Shown here: positions 1 to 9,081 of the stretch, piece by piece
How the letters are laid out: the number at the start of each line of letters is the position of its first letter
How positions within the stretch are numbered: position 1 is the first letter of the stretch
Source: CAJXNP01 sp050305935
GTDB taxonomy: Bacteria > Bacteroidota > Bacteroidia > Cytophagales > Cyclobacteriaceae
DNA length: 64,000 bases
Direction of reading: 5' to 3'
Assembly: GCA_050305935.1 (NCBI GenBank)
Contig: JBNLGG010000007.1
Location: forward strand, 45,137 to 109,136
Position numbers and translations under genes: made by a program
The notes under the pieces: model-generated
Told to the model about the DNA's origin: nothing
Seen by the model: only the letters and a program-made list of their open reading frames with translations
Database searches by the model: none

Positions 1-251
1 CCGTTGATGCTTTTCAGGGGCAGGAGAGGGATGTCGTGATCATCAGCCTGGTGCGAAGCAATGATAAGAGTGAAATCGGTTTTTTAAGTGATACCAGGCG
101 AATGAACGTGGCCATGACCAGGGCAAAGAAAAAACTTATCGTCATCGGCGACAGTGCTACTATTGGCAATTTCCCATTTTACAGCCGGTTTTTAGACTAT
201 GTAAATGATGCCGGGCTCTATCGGTCTGCCTTTGAATTGGCAGCCTTTTAG
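1..251 (+). CDS. Superfamily 1 DNA/RNA helicase, C-terminal end (partial)
   Basis: The reading frame is open from the left edge (codons begin at base 3) to the TAG at 249-251, so only about 82 C-terminal residues are visible. They carry VDAFQGQERDVVIIS, the motif V region of superfamily 1 helicases, followed by RRMNVAMTRAKKKLIVIGD, which is motif VI. Together these fit the AAA_12/DNA2-SMUBP2-like group rather than UvrD proper, an assignment made by family resemblance. The conserved arginine of MTRAK would contact ATP. The ATG at 36 is internal and not the real start. The gene converges on and overlaps the following minus-strand gene by 4 bases. ATPase motifs I to IV lie outside the window. 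Confidence 0.85.
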   Translation, partial: VDAFQGQERDVVIISLVRSNDKSEIGFLSDTRRMNVAMTRAKKKLIVIGDSATIGNFPFYSRFLDYVNDAGLYRSAFELAAF

Positions 252-448
252 ATTTTAACTTCCAGCGCGATTTGCATATATTTTCCCAATTTTCCGGCGG
301 GAAAGCCCTTTCTCCTGAACCAAATTAAGTACTCCACCGGCAAATCCAGCACCTTCCTCCCCTTAAACCGACCAAACGGCATTTCATAAGAATGAAGCTC
401 TTCAAGCTCTTTTTTCATGCGTTCGTCGATATTTTTATAATTTTTCAT
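248..448 (-). CDS. DUF3820 family protein
   Basis: This 66-residue protein has the DUF3820 pattern: MPFGRFKGRKVLDLP (residues about 23-37), EYLIWFRRKGFPAGKLG and a closing IALEVKI. DUF3820 proteins are small and sometimes labelled quorum-sensing-regulated virulence factors, but their biochemical role is not settled. The N-terminal 20 residues are charged and probably helical. The gene is convergent with the helicase gene, sharing 4 bases at the stops, and has no obvious operon partner. Family membership is fairly certain; function is not known. Confidence 0.8.
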   Translation of the reverse strand: MKNYKNIDERMKKELEELHSYEMPFGRFKGRKVLDLPVEYLIWFRRKGFPAGKLGKYMQIALEVKI

Positions 449-622
449 TAAGTTTTTACATTTTTAGTATTCTGGCAATTACATGTAATTTGATTCGTTA
501 TTGGATTTATCCTGACGATTGCCACAACGTTATTGACAAAAAAACCTGAATATACCTATTTATTTGATGAAGCCAGAACAGCTTCCAAATAGAAAATAGT
601 TCAATTATTTCTAAATAGGGAT

Positions 623-2854
623 ATGGACGTCAACATAAAACAAAATGAAATTCTGACGAGTGACTTTTTTGAGTCATTTTTTAATCACTCACTTGAGCTT
701 TTTTGCATTTGCAATCTCGAGGGCTATTTCATAAAACTCAATCCAAAATGGACAGAGGTATTGGGCTTCAACCTGGAAGAACTGTCAGCCACCCCCTTTA
801 TTGATTTTGTCCATCCGGACGATGTTGAAATGACAAGACTGGAGTTTGCTAAAATCCTCAAAGGGGAAGAAACACACAGTTTCATTAATCGCTGCCGTAC
901 GAAGGATAGCAGCTACAAGTGGCTGGAATGGAATTCGCATTTATTGACAAAAGAAAAGCTGGTCATCGCATCGGCACGGGAAATAAGTGACCGCGTCATT
1001 CTGGGAGAAAAATTTAAGGAAAATGAATACAAGCTTAACCTGCTGATCAAATATTCCAATTCTGCGATGGCCCTGCTTGACCTGGACCTGAATTTCATTT
1101 TCGTCAGCCAAAAGTGGATCAGGGAAGTAAAAAGGCCGGAAAAAGATCTTATTGGCAAAAATGTTTACGATGTTTTCCCACAAATTAAAGCTCAAAACAA
1201 ATGGCCTCCCATCGTGGAAAAATGCTTAAATGGCTACAGAGAGAAAAAATATCAGGATAAAATAATGGATCGCCATGGCAATGCTTCCTGGTTTAATTGG
1301 GAAATGCGACCCTGGTATGACAAGAATGATCAGATCGTGGGCATCTATATGATGATTGAAAATGTGACTGAAATGGTAAAAAGCCACATGAAACTCATTA
1401 ACAGCGAGCGCATGCTTCAGGAATCCCAGAAAATTGCCAAACTGGGAAGCTGGGAATTTGACCCTTACACGAGGGAAGTTATCTGGAACGATGAGATGTA
1501 CGAGATCCTTGGTCTTGATAAAAAAGACCATGATGGAAAAATCGATATTTTATTTGAATTGGCCCATCCTGATGACCGGGAGCGGTTCATTCGCACCGTT
1601 AACCAATCGTCCATTGAAAAAACTACTGTTCCGATCGAATACCGGTCCATCACGCCCAGTGGCGAGCTAAAGTATATTTCCGCCAGGGGAGGAAGTATTT
1701 TGGATGAAGACGATAAGGTGGTCAAGTTTTACGGCACCTATCAGGATATTACTGACCTTAAGCTGACTGAACAGGTGATTTTAAATTCCGAGAGGAAATT
1801 TAGAGCCATACTGGAATCTGGCCCAGATGCTTTTATCATTATCAATAATGAAGGTTTAATTGACCTGGCAAACAAAAAAGCCGAGAATCTTTTTGGTTAT
1901 TCCAAAGAGGCAATAAAAAACCAGAAGCTGGAAGTTTTTCTTCGGGAAAATTATGAAAGCGAACCGTCATGCCTTAAAAAATATTTCAATGTCGACCCGT
2001 CGGCTGACAATGGTACCATTGAATTGGTTGGGATAAACCGTGAAGGAAAGAAATTTCCGGTGGAGGTGAGCATCAACCCATTAGAAACAGAATTTGGCTT
2101 CTATTTCAATATGGCCATCAGGGATATCACTGAGCGTAAAAATGCAGAAGTGGCCCTTCAAACAAAAACCGAACAGCTTGAAATTAAAAATAAAGAACTC
2201 GAACAATTTGCCTATGTAGCATCCCACGATCTTCAGGAGCCTCTCCGTACAATTTCCAGCTTTGTGGAGCTGATTGAAAAAGATTATAAAACCAAGCTGG
2301 ATGCTTCCGGTGATCAATACATTAAATTTATCATTGATGCGTCTGAAAGGATGCGGGTGCTCATAAAAAGCCTGTTGGATTATTCTCGCATAGGTAGATC
2401 ACAGGAATATAAGATGGTCGATTGCAATGCGGTGGTTAAAACGGTGATCAAAGATCTCAGTACATCCATTTTAATTGCCGATGCAAAAATTAATGTGGAA
2501 AAATTGCCGGTTGTTGTGGGACATGAATATGAGATCAAGCTGTTGGTTCAAAACTTAATCAGCAATGCAATTAAGTTTAGAAAACAGGAACTAGCTCCTG
2601 AAATCTCAGTACAGGCGGAAAAAGAGGAAGGTTTTTGGAAATTTGCGATTCGGGACAATGGTATCGGTATTGACAAAAAACACCGGGAAAAGATCTTTAT
2701 CATTTTCCAGCGGTTGCATAACAGAAATAGTTATGAAGGCACCGGAATAGGGCTGGCACATTGCAAAAAAATTGTCGAACTTCATGGGGGCAAAATTTGG
2801 GTAGTTTCAGAGCCCGGAAAGGGCAGTATTTTTTATTTCACAATCAAAGTGTAG
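623..2854 (+). CDS. PAS-domain multi-sensor histidine kinase
   Basis: The 743-residue protein has no membrane segment or signal peptide, so it is probably a cytosolic sensor. Four PAS-like modules can be seen at about 15-125, 140-255, 270-380 and 393-505; the third has the PAS_3 look (GSWEFDPYTREVIWND) and a PAC-type DITDLK tail. A short coiled coil (about 505-530) leads to the HisKA box YVASHDLQEPLR, with His535 as the likely phosphorylation site. The HATPase domain shows N box NLISNAIKF (644-652), G1 box DNGIGI (678-683) and G2 box GTGIGL (706-711). The DLQEPLR variant is that of phytochrome-like kinases. The receiver gene starts one base after the stop, so the two are almost certainly co-transcribed partners. 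The signal sensed is unknown. Confidence 0.93.
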   Translation: MDVNIKQNEILTSDFFESFFNHSLELFCICNLEGYFIKLNPKWTEVLGFNLEELSATPFIDFVHPDDVEMTRLEFAKILKGEETHSFINRCRTKDSSYKWLEWNSHLLTKEKLVIASAREISDRVILGEKFKENEYKLNLLIKYSNSAMALLDLDLNFIFVSQKWIREVKRPEKDLIGKNVYDVFPQIKAQNKWPPIVEKCLNGYREKKYQDKIMDRHGNASWFNWEMRPWYDKNDQIVGIYMMIENVTEMVKSHMKLINSERMLQESQKIAKLGSWEFDPYTREVIWNDEMYEILGLDKKDHDGKIDILFELAHPDDRERFIRTVNQSSIEKTTVPIEYRSITPSGELKYISARGGSILDEDDKVVKFYGTYQDITDLKLTEQVILNSERKFRAILESGPDAFIIINNEGLIDLANKKAENLFGYSKEAIKNQKLEVFLRENYESEPSCLKKYFNVDPSADNGTIELVGINREGKKFPVEVSINPLETEFGFYFNMAIRDITERKNAEVALQTKTEQLEIKNKELEQFAYVASHDLQEPLRTISSFVELIEKDYKTKLDASGDQYIKFIIDASERMRVLIKSLLDYSRIGRSQEYKMVDCNAVVKTVIKDLSTSILIADAKINVEKLPVVVGHEYEIKLLVQNLISNAIKFRKQELAPEISVQAEKEEGFWKFAIRDNGIGIDKKHREKIFIIFQRLHNRNSYEGTGIGLAHCKKIVELHGGKIWVVSEPGKGSIFYFTIKV

Positions 2855-2855
2855 C

Positions 2856-3254
2856 ATGAAAAAATTGAATTGTGTTTTGTTGGTCGATGATGACGAGCCC
2901 ACAAATTTTTTAAATAAGCTTACCTTAAAGAAAACTGGCGCCGTCGAGAAAATTGTTACGGCATTTGACGGTCAGGAAGCATTGGACTACATTGAGAAAC
3001 ATCAAAATTCTAACCTGCCAGAGCTCATTTTTCTCGACATTAATATGCCCCTTATGAATGGCTGGGAATTTCTGGAAGAGTATCAATCGCTCCATTTTGA
3101 TAAAAAGCCCCCGGTCATCATCATGCTTACTACTTCGGTAAATCCTGATGATGAAGAAAAATCGAAAAAATACCCCTCCATCACCGGCTTCATGCACAAA
3201 CCCCTTAAGGTGGAGGAAATTCTGGACTTGATAAACAAATGCTTTAATTCATAA
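2856..3254 (+). CDS. Single-domain response regulator (CheY-like)
   Basis: This 132-residue protein is a lone receiver domain. The acidic pocket is DDDE at 11-14, the phospho-acceptor is Asp61 in LIFLDINMP, the switch threonine lies in MLTTS (about 92-93), and the conserved lysine is Lys115 in MHKP. There is no output domain. It starts one base after the PAS kinase stop and is probably its direct phospho-acceptor, as in the Rcp1-type receivers paired with phytochrome-like kinases. Its 3' end overlaps the 3' end of recO by 11 bases on the opposite strand. What it acts on cannot be told from the sequence. Confidence 0.92.
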   Translation: MKKLNCVLLVDDDEPTNFLNKLTLKKTGAVEKIVTAFDGQEALDYIEKHQNSNLPELIFLDINMPLMNGWEFLEEYQSLHFDKKPPVIIMLTTSVNPDDEEKSKKYPSITGFMHKPLKVEEILDLINKCFNS

Positions 3255-3927
3255 CTTCCTTTAACACTGGCAGTGTTTTTATCTCCCGCAAATGATCAAA
3301 ATGGTGCTTGTAGAGTGCCAGTATAATTTCCAGACATTCTTCCCTCTCGGTTTTTGACAAAGGTTTTATCACCCCAAACTTTTCATCCATAAGCCACTGA
3401 ATTTGATCAATTGTTTTTTCATTTCCTTTGTTATGAAAATAAGACACCTCCTCCAGCAGCTCCCTGGCATCGTCTGGTACAATACCAATGAACTTTCCCA
3501 ACTTTAATAAAAACTGATGGTGAAAATGGGAAAGGCCCGTTTGCAATTGATCGAGCTTCCTGATCGAATCCCGGATAAAATCAAATTGGGCATAATCGTC
3601 ATGTTCTTCCCTAAAGATCCTAACCATTATTTCAGTCAGGAATAAAGCAATCGAAGATTTCGTGATTTGGTAGGGAATCTCATGAAGTACTTCATCAATC
3701 TTAACCTCAGAGATTCGCTGTATGTCCTTTTTTTCATTGTGATAGCAAACCAATTCCAGTAATGTGAAGGGCTGATAATGTGCTATTTTGACCTTGGCAT
3801 TATTTGTCCGTACACGGTTGACAATGTAGGATTGCAAGCCAAATTCCCTGGTATAAATACGTGAGATGATAGAAGTATCACGGTATTTAATATAATTGAA
3901 TGCTATTGCTTTGGTTTTGAACAGCAT
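3244..3927 (-). CDS. recO: DNA repair protein RecO
   Basis: The 227-residue protein fits RecO in length and layout. An N-terminal OB-fold begins FKTKAIAFNYIKYRDTSII and continues through SRIYTREFGLQSYIV, followed by an all-helical C-terminal half. RecO anneals ssDNA and, with RecR, loads RecA at gaps in the RecFOR pathway. The zinc-binding cysteine cluster seen in some RecO proteins is absent, as in many Bacteroidota. The gene lies 41 bases downstream of tdk on the same strand and may share its transcript. It is convergent with the receiver gene, with an 11-base overlap. Confidence 0.88.
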   Translation of the reverse strand: MLFKTKAIAFNYIKYRDTSIISRIYTREFGLQSYIVNRVRTNNAKVKIAHYQPFTLLELVCYHNEKKDIQRISEVKIDEVLHEIPYQITKSSIALFLTEIMVRIFREEHDDYAQFDFIRDSIRKLDQLQTGLSHFHHQFLLKLGKFIGIVPDDARELLEEVSYFHNKGNEKTIDQIQWLMDEKFGVIKPLSKTEREECLEIILALYKHHFDHLREIKTLPVLKEVMN

Positions 3928-3968
3928 ATAATTAACGCTTTGTAAGAAAATCCATCTACATTACTTTT

Positions 3969-4550
3969 CTATTTGCTTTTGAAGAAACAGACTCTGCATC
4001 TCGGCTCATAAGCTTCCTTTTCACCGATCATTACCCGTTGGTCAAAATTGACTATACGATGTGAATAATTTGCCGGTGCCCCACAATTCACGCAAACAGC
4101 CTGAAGTTTAGAGACGTAATCGGCAACCGCCATCAAATCGGCTATCTGTTCAAAAGGCCTGGCTTTGAAGTCCATGTCAAGCCCGGAAATAATCACTCGC
4201 TTCCTTTTATTGGCGAGTAAATTAGCCACTTTGACTATCTGATCGTCAAAAAACTGTGCCTCGTCTATACCCACCACATCACATTGGTCTGCTAACATAA
4301 GAATGTCATTGGCAAAATCTACCGATGTGGAGGCAATTCTTTGTTCACTGTGTGACACAACTTCATGCCCGGAATAGCGATTGTCAATTTTGGGTTTGAA
4401 AATTTCCACCTTCTGCCCCGCAATTACTGCCCGTTTTAAGCGTCGGATAAGCTCCTCCGTTTTTCCTGAAAACATGCAGCCAGTGATCACTTCTACCCAT
4501 CCACGTTGTTCTAAATGAATTACCTTGTGCAGGCCTGGTTCAAAAGACAT
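3969..4550 (-). CDS. tdk: Thymidine kinase (type II)
   Basis: This cytosolic salvage enzyme transfers phosphate from ATP to thymidine. The 193-residue protein has the P-loop GCMFSGKT at about 24-31, the Walker B-like DEAQFF at about 96-101 with the catalytic glutamate, and a lasso-type zinc site formed by CVNC (about 152-155) and CRVC (about 184-187). The substrate loop shows GEKEAYEPRC. Length and motif order are typical of the TK1-like family. It precedes recO on the minus strand and is divergent from the 327-residue unknown gene, with a 94-base shared upstream region. Confidence 0.95.
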   Translation of the reverse strand: MSFEPGLHKVIHLEQRGWVEVITGCMFSGKTEELIRRLKRAVIAGQKVEIFKPKIDNRYSGHEVVSHSEQRIASTSVDFANDILMLADQCDVVGIDEAQFFDDQIVKVANLLANKRKRVIISGLDMDFKARPFEQIADLMAVADYVSKLQAVCVNCGAPANYSHRIVNFDQRVMIGEKEAYEPRCRVCFFKSK

Positions 4551-4616
4551 AGCTGATGCGTTATACTTTTAAATTACTTTTTCAAAAATTAATACCATTT
4601 TTATGAATAGCGAATG

Positions 4617-4624
4617 TAAATTTG
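4617..4624 (+). promoter_or_regulatory. Possible -7 promoter element
   Basis: TAAATTTG matches the Bacteroidota -7 consensus TAnnTTTG exactly and ends 20 bases before the ATG at 4645. No TTTG is seen at the expected -33 spacing, so this is only a half match. Confidence 0.3.
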
Positions 4625-4644
4625 AAATAAAATACCACATATAA

Positions 4645-5628
4645 ATGGATAGCAACATCAGTTATAGTGAGATCAGAAACTACAGTAAAATTTTTGCCAC
4701 CCGACTCCTGGACAAAAAGTACCAAAACAAAGATACAGTATCAGGTGAAGAACTTTTGTTGCTTTCGCCGGTACAGCAGGTAAACCTGTTTGTTGTGTTA
4801 GAGTTGCTGGCCATCTGGAAAGCCGAAGTGGCTAGACTGCAAAGCCCGTACTTTGATTATTCCGATAAGAATGTGCAGGAAGCGCTTCAAAAGTTTATGA
4901 ATACCCTTTCGAAGAAGATTGCTGTCAAAAGAGATGATCTTGAACCTCTGGTGGTAACTGCCACAGAAAAAGCTATCCTGCTGATATTCTCCCCTTACCA
5001 GTATTACAAAAACATCATCGACAGCCCCGATCACTCCAGGTTGTCAATTTCCTTTCTTACGGAGTTAAACAAATACGTGAAGATCAACCGCCATTTACTG
5101 GAGGATATGATTGCCCACTTCCAACAAGAGAAGATTGTAGAAATATTTAACGAAGATGCGATCTCGATCTTTAATGAAATCTGTGAGAAGACTTCGGAAA
5201 CGCCTGAAGATTTTGAGATTTATATTACCATGTTCAATGAAATAACTCAAATTGATATCACCCGGTTCTATACTGAAGAAGAGCTTGCTGAGCAAACGCA
5301 AACCAAGGAAGAAACGAACGAGGTAAAAAACCTCAATGAAAAACTATACCACGAGCAGAAAACCCTGGCGGATGTCCATGCCAGGAAAGGGGTGGAAGGT
5401 TTGAAACAAAGCATTACCATTAATCAGCGGTTTATGTTTGTCAATGAACTTTTTGAGGGAAACGCTGACGAATTTGAATCTGTCATTTCTTACCTTGACA
5501 ATTGCGAAGATAAATATGATGCCCTTGACTATATCCAGGCAAATTATGCCGAACCGAAGGGTTGGGACCTTGAGTCTGAGGAATATGAAGAATTTGTGGA
5601 TGTGATCGGTAAACGATTCCCTGATTAG
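4645..5628 (+). CDS. Conserved hypothetical protein, mostly helical
   Basis: I do not recognise this 327-residue protein. It has no signal peptide, lipobox or membrane segment and should be cytosolic. The N-terminal two thirds read as amphipathic helices. A charged, coiled-coil-like stretch (EEELAEQTQTKEETNEVKN, about 212-232) precedes a shorter C-terminal domain that begins around SITINQRFMFVNELFEGN (about 260-277) and ends in acidic helices. The NQRFMFVNELF pattern resembles segments common in uncharacterised Bacteroidota proteins, but no function can be given. It is divergent from tdk and convergent with the DUF2911 gene. Coding confidence is high because of its length and protein-like composition. 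Confidence 0.8.
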   Translation: MDSNISYSEIRNYSKIFATRLLDKKYQNKDTVSGEELLLLSPVQQVNLFVVLELLAIWKAEVARLQSPYFDYSDKNVQEALQKFMNTLSKKIAVKRDDLEPLVVTATEKAILLIFSPYQYYKNIIDSPDHSRLSISFLTELNKYVKINRHLLEDMIAHFQQEKIVEIFNEDAISIFNEICEKTSETPEDFEIYITMFNEITQIDITRFYTEEELAEQTQTKEETNEVKNLNEKLYHEQKTLADVHARKGVEGLKQSITINQRFMFVNELFEGNADEFESVISYLDNCEDKYDALDYIQANYAEPKGWDLESEEYEEFVDVIGKRFPD

Positions 5629-5637
5629 CATTTGTGA

Positions 5638-6168
5638 CTAAGAAATCGGGACAAAAGGTATTTTAACTTCGGTATCGTCCCATTTTAAAATCATAATAAC
5701 CGTTCCGTTTTTTTCTTCAAATTCGATCGTAAATTTTTCTACCACATCTATAAGCTGCCGTCTATCCACCTGTACCCTTAGCACATCCCGTTCCTCATTA
5801 TAAATCGTACCCCACTGCCCCACCTGCTCATTAAAAATGATTGTCCAACTGTCCTGTCCGGGAATAGTATATAAGCTATACTTGCCCGCTTTAATTACTT
5901 TATCATTTATTTTAAAGTCCCGGCTCAGGCGGATCATGGTTGCTTCGTTGGCGCCGGTTCGCCACACCTCTCCGTAGGGCTCAAGCTCCCCAAAGATTTT
6001 ACGGCCTTTTTTTGATGGCCTGCAATACTCCACTGAGATTTCCGTATCGCCACTGACATAGGTGGCCATATCTTCAGGGCTGAACGACTTGGTGTATAGT
6101 CGCCCACCTACGATTAAAATTATAATTACGCTTATTGCAATTCCAGAGATGATAAGAATACGTTTCAT
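5638..6168 (-). CDS. DUF2911 domain protein, membrane-anchored
   Basis: The 176-residue protein starts with a single hydrophobic segment (ILIISGIAISVIIILIVGG, about 4-22), acting as an anchor or uncleaved signal. The rest is a DUF2911 domain: SVEYCRPSKKGRKIFGELEPYG, GEVWRTGANEAT, then GKYSLYTIPG and WTIIFNEQVGQWG. The family is common in exported proteins of Bacteroidota and has no known activity. A second DUF2911 protein lies at 28778-29299 and shares the same signature blocks, so the two are paralogues. This copy differs in having an anchor rather than a cleavable signal. Confidence 0.82.
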   Translation of the reverse strand: MKRILIISGIAISVIIILIVGGRLYTKSFSPEDMATYVSGDTEISVEYCRPSKKGRKIFGELEPYGEVWRTGANEATMIRLSRDFKINDKVIKAGKYSLYTIPGQDSWTIIFNEQVGQWGTIYNEERDVLRVQVDRRQLIDVVEKFTIEFEEKNGTVIMILKWDDTEVKIPFVPIS

Positions 6169-6282
6169 AATTTTGGGTCAGTGAAAATACTTCCTACATA
6201 TACTTTTGATACCTGCTAAGGTTTCATTTTTTAAAGGTTAGATAAGCCTTACAATTCATCTGATAATCAGAAAACTAAAAAA

Positions 6283-7227
6283 TTATAGACGAAGGTTAGC
6301 CAATTTATTTTTTGATTCCATGAATTCCTTCCAGATATCTTTCAGGATTTTCCCCGCCGGTTCGATCGACCTGATCATTGAGGCTATTTGCCCTATTTCC
6401 AATTCACCTTCGTCAAGCATGCCTTCGAACATTCCTTTCTTCGACCGTCCTTTTCCTAAAAGCGCCACAAGCTCCTCCTTTTCCGCCCCTTTTATTTCTG
6501 CGTTTTTTACCTGTTGATAAAAATCATTCTTTATCAAGCGAACAGGAGCCAGCTTTTTTAAAACCAATTCAGTGCCTCCTTCGTCCGTTTCCATTATCTT
6601 TTCTTTAAACTTTTGATGCGCCGAGGCCTCTACTGACGCAGCAAACCTCGACCCGATCTGTACACCTTCTGCACCGAGCGCAAAGGCCGCTAACATTGCT
6701 CTTCCTGAGGCTATTCCTCCTGCCGCAATTACCGGAATATCTACCGACTCACAAACTGAAGGCACCAGGCACAAGGTAGTAGTCTCTTCCCTGCCATTGT
6801 GCCCTCCTGCCTCAAATCCCTCCGCCACAACAGCATCTACACCTGCTTCCTGGCTTTTTTTTGCAAACTTTTTGCTTGACACTACATGCACTACTTTGAT
6901 TCCATACTCCTTTAAATAAGGTGTCCAGGTGATGGGATTACCTGCTGAGGTAAAGACAATTTTTACCTGGTTCCTCACTATGATTTCCATTATCTTTTCG
7001 ATCTCAGGATATAACAGGGGCACATTTACACCAAAAGGTTTTGCAGTAGCATTCCTACATTTCACAATATGCTCTTCCAGGGTTTCAGGATGCATAGAGC
7101 CCGAGCCAATGAGTCCCAAACCTCCAGCGTTACTTACAGCCGAGGCCAGCTTCCATCCACTACACCAAACCATCCCCGCCTGTATAATCGGAAATTCTAT
7201 ATCAAATAAGTTCTTTATTCTATTCAT
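6283..7227 (-). CDS. Nitronate monooxygenase / FabK-like flavoprotein
   Basis: This 314-residue TIM-barrel flavoprotein belongs to the nitropropane dioxygenase family. Evidence includes the start LFDIEFPIIQAGMVWCSGWKLASAVSNAGGLG, the middle AGVDAVVAEGFEAGGHNG with the catalytic-type histidine, and the FMN phosphate loop PVIAAGGIASGR followed by GAEGVQIGSRF. FabK, an FMN enoyl-ACP reductase of fatty-acid synthesis, and nitronate monooxygenase share this fold and cannot be told apart safely here. The genes on both sides do not help. The protein should be cytosolic and FMN-dependent. Confidence 0.85.
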   Translation of the reverse strand: MNRIKNLFDIEFPIIQAGMVWCSGWKLASAVSNAGGLGLIGSGSMHPETLEEHIVKCRNATAKPFGVNVPLLYPEIEKIMEIIVRNQVKIVFTSAGNPITWTPYLKEYGIKVVHVVSSKKFAKKSQEAGVDAVVAEGFEAGGHNGREETTTLCLVPSVCESVDIPVIAAGGIASGRAMLAAFALGAEGVQIGSRFAASVEASAHQKFKEKIMETDEGGTELVLKKLAPVRLIKNDFYQQVKNAEIKGAEKEELVALLGKGRSKKGMFEGMLDEGELEIGQIASMIRSIEPAGKILKDIWKEFMESKNKLANLRL

Positions 7228-7320
7228 GATAAGCTGACTTTAATCAGACAAACACACATAAGCTTACATTATTCATGAAACAGGTACAAATTTTAAATAC
7301 CTTTACCTCTTGTTTACAAC

Positions 7321-9081
7321 ATGAAAGCAATAATAAGAAACTTTTTAGTCTGGCGGATAAGGCATATCAATAATAAAACTTTTGGGATGATCCTTGCAGG
7401 TGTTATTGGTGCGATAGCCGGATCGGCGGCTGTTGTATTGAAACTTTCCGTCCATGGCATTGAACACCTTCTTTTTGAACTGAGGTTTGACCTGCTAAAA
7501 TATATTTATCCTCTTTTCGGAATCATCATTACTATTCTAATCTCCAGGTATTTCATGGGCGAAAAACTGGGCCATGGTGTCTCTGACATCCTGTTTTCCA
7601 TATCCAGAAAATCAAGCCTCCTGAAACCCAATAAAATGTATACGAGAATCATCACAAGTGCTTTTACAGTAGGTTTTGGGGGATCTGTTGGGCTTGAGGC
7701 GCCTATTGTGGTAACGGGATCGGCTATCGGGTCAAACATCGGTCAACTGATGCATATGGATTATAAGCAGCGAACTGTTTTGATAGGTTGCGGGGCCGCC
7801 GGTGCTATTGCGGGAATTTTCAACAGTCCGATTGCCGGGGTAATATTTGCGAGTGAAGTGATATTGGCAGGGATCAGCTTTGCTTCGTTCATTCCACTTT
7901 TAATTGCCGCAGTGTGTGGATCATTGGTTTCTTTAATGATGTTGGGGGATGATATACTGTTTTCATTTAATATCCGCGATGCTTTTAGCACACAGGATAC
8001 ACCATACTACATCTTACTTGGAATTCTTTGTGGCTTGTTGTCTGTGTATTTCACGCGTACCACTTATTTCATCGAAGTTTATATCACAAAGATCAAAAAT
8101 TACCTGACTAGAGGGGTTGTTGGCGGACTGGTACTGGCGGCTTGCATCTTCTTTCTTCCTCCTATTTATGGTGAAGGATATGGGTTTATAAAGACCTTAT
8201 TATCCGGAAATATTGAAAAGGTTCTTTCTTATCATCTCATGGGATACGAACTCTCCAACACCTTGAATTTATGGGTGTTTTTTATTGGGATGCTTATCAT
8301 CAAGCCCATCGCCTCCTCGGTCACTATCGGCGCAGGGGGTAGTGGCGGAATTTTTGGCCCATCCCTCTTTTTAGGCGGAGTGGCGGGATTTACATTTTCT
8401 AATTTCCTTAATACAGTCAGTGGAGGCGCTGTTACCAGTTTAAGCAATTTTACACTGGCGGGGATGTGTGGCGTCATGAGCGGAGTCCTTCATGCCCCTC
8501 TTACCGCCATCTTCCTGATAGCAGAAATCACTGGGGGATATACCCTATTTGTACCACTAATGATCGTTTCAGCAATTAGCTATATCACCAGTTCCTACTT
8601 TGAAAGTTATTCCATGTATACCAAAAACCTGATTGAACGCGGGGAATACATTCCTCACGATAAGGATCTTCAGTTGCTGAGTAAAATAAACCTAACACAT
8701 ATTATTGAAAAGGATCTCCTTACTATTCACCCGGATAAGACACTGGGTGATTTGGTAAAAATCGTCAAAAAATCAAAAAGAAATATTTTCCCGGTGGTGG
8801 ACGAAAAAGGAAGGCTCCACGGAATTATCACACTGGACGACATCAGGGAATTGATGTTTGACGAGAAGGAAAGAAATGAAATTTATATCAACTCGATCAT
8901 GCATGATCCGCCGGATTATATTTCGTCCATGGAAGATATGAATGTGGTGATGACTAAATTCGAGCGGTCAGAAGCCTGGAACCTTCCTGTCATCGACAAT
9001 GGCAAATATGTAGGGCTGGTTTCCAAGTCCAGGGTATTCAATACCTACCGCTCAAAACTTCGTCAAGATAAGGCTGAATAA
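7321..9081 (+). CDS. ClC-type chloride channel/antiporter with CBS domains
   Basis: The 586-residue membrane protein has a ClC core of about 10-12 hydrophobic segments (residues 20-440) and a cytosolic CBS pair (about 460-585). The GREGP-type motif appears as GSVGLEAP with Glu126 as the probable gating glutamate. The selectivity loop GAGGSGGIFGPSLFLGG lies at about 340-356. The first anion-binding motif is altered to GHGVSD where GSGIP is usual, as in many bacterial ClC proteins with CBS tails. The CBS domains are clear from TLGDLVKIVKKSKRNIFPVVD and LHGIITLDDIRELM. It probably moves chloride or another halide. It stands alone in front of a long AT-rich gap. Confidence 0.92.
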   Translation: MKAIIRNFLVWRIRHINNKTFGMILAGVIGAIAGSAAVVLKLSVHGIEHLLFELRFDLLKYIYPLFGIIITILISRYFMGEKLGHGVSDILFSISRKSSLLKPNKMYTRIITSAFTVGFGGSVGLEAPIVVTGSAIGSNIGQLMHMDYKQRTVLIGCGAAGAIAGIFNSPIAGVIFASEVILAGISFASFIPLLIAAVCGSLVSLMMLGDDILFSFNIRDAFSTQDTPYYILLGILCGLLSVYFTRTTYFIEVYITKIKNYLTRGVVGGLVLAACIFFLPPIYGEGYGFIKTLLSGNIEKVLSYHLMGYELSNTLNLWVFFIGMLIIKPIASSVTIGAGGSGGIFGPSLFLGGVAGFTFSNFLNTVSGGAVTSLSNFTLAGMCGVMSGVLHAPLTAIFLIAEITGGYTLFVPLMIVSAISYITSSYFESYSMYTKNLIERGEYIPHDKDLQLLSKINLTHIIEKDLLTIHPDKTLGDLVKIVKKSKRNIFPVVDEKGRLHGIITLDDIRELMFDEKERNEIYINSIMHDPPDYISSMEDMNVVMTKFERSEAWNLPVIDNGKYVGLVSKSRVFNTYRSKLRQDKAE

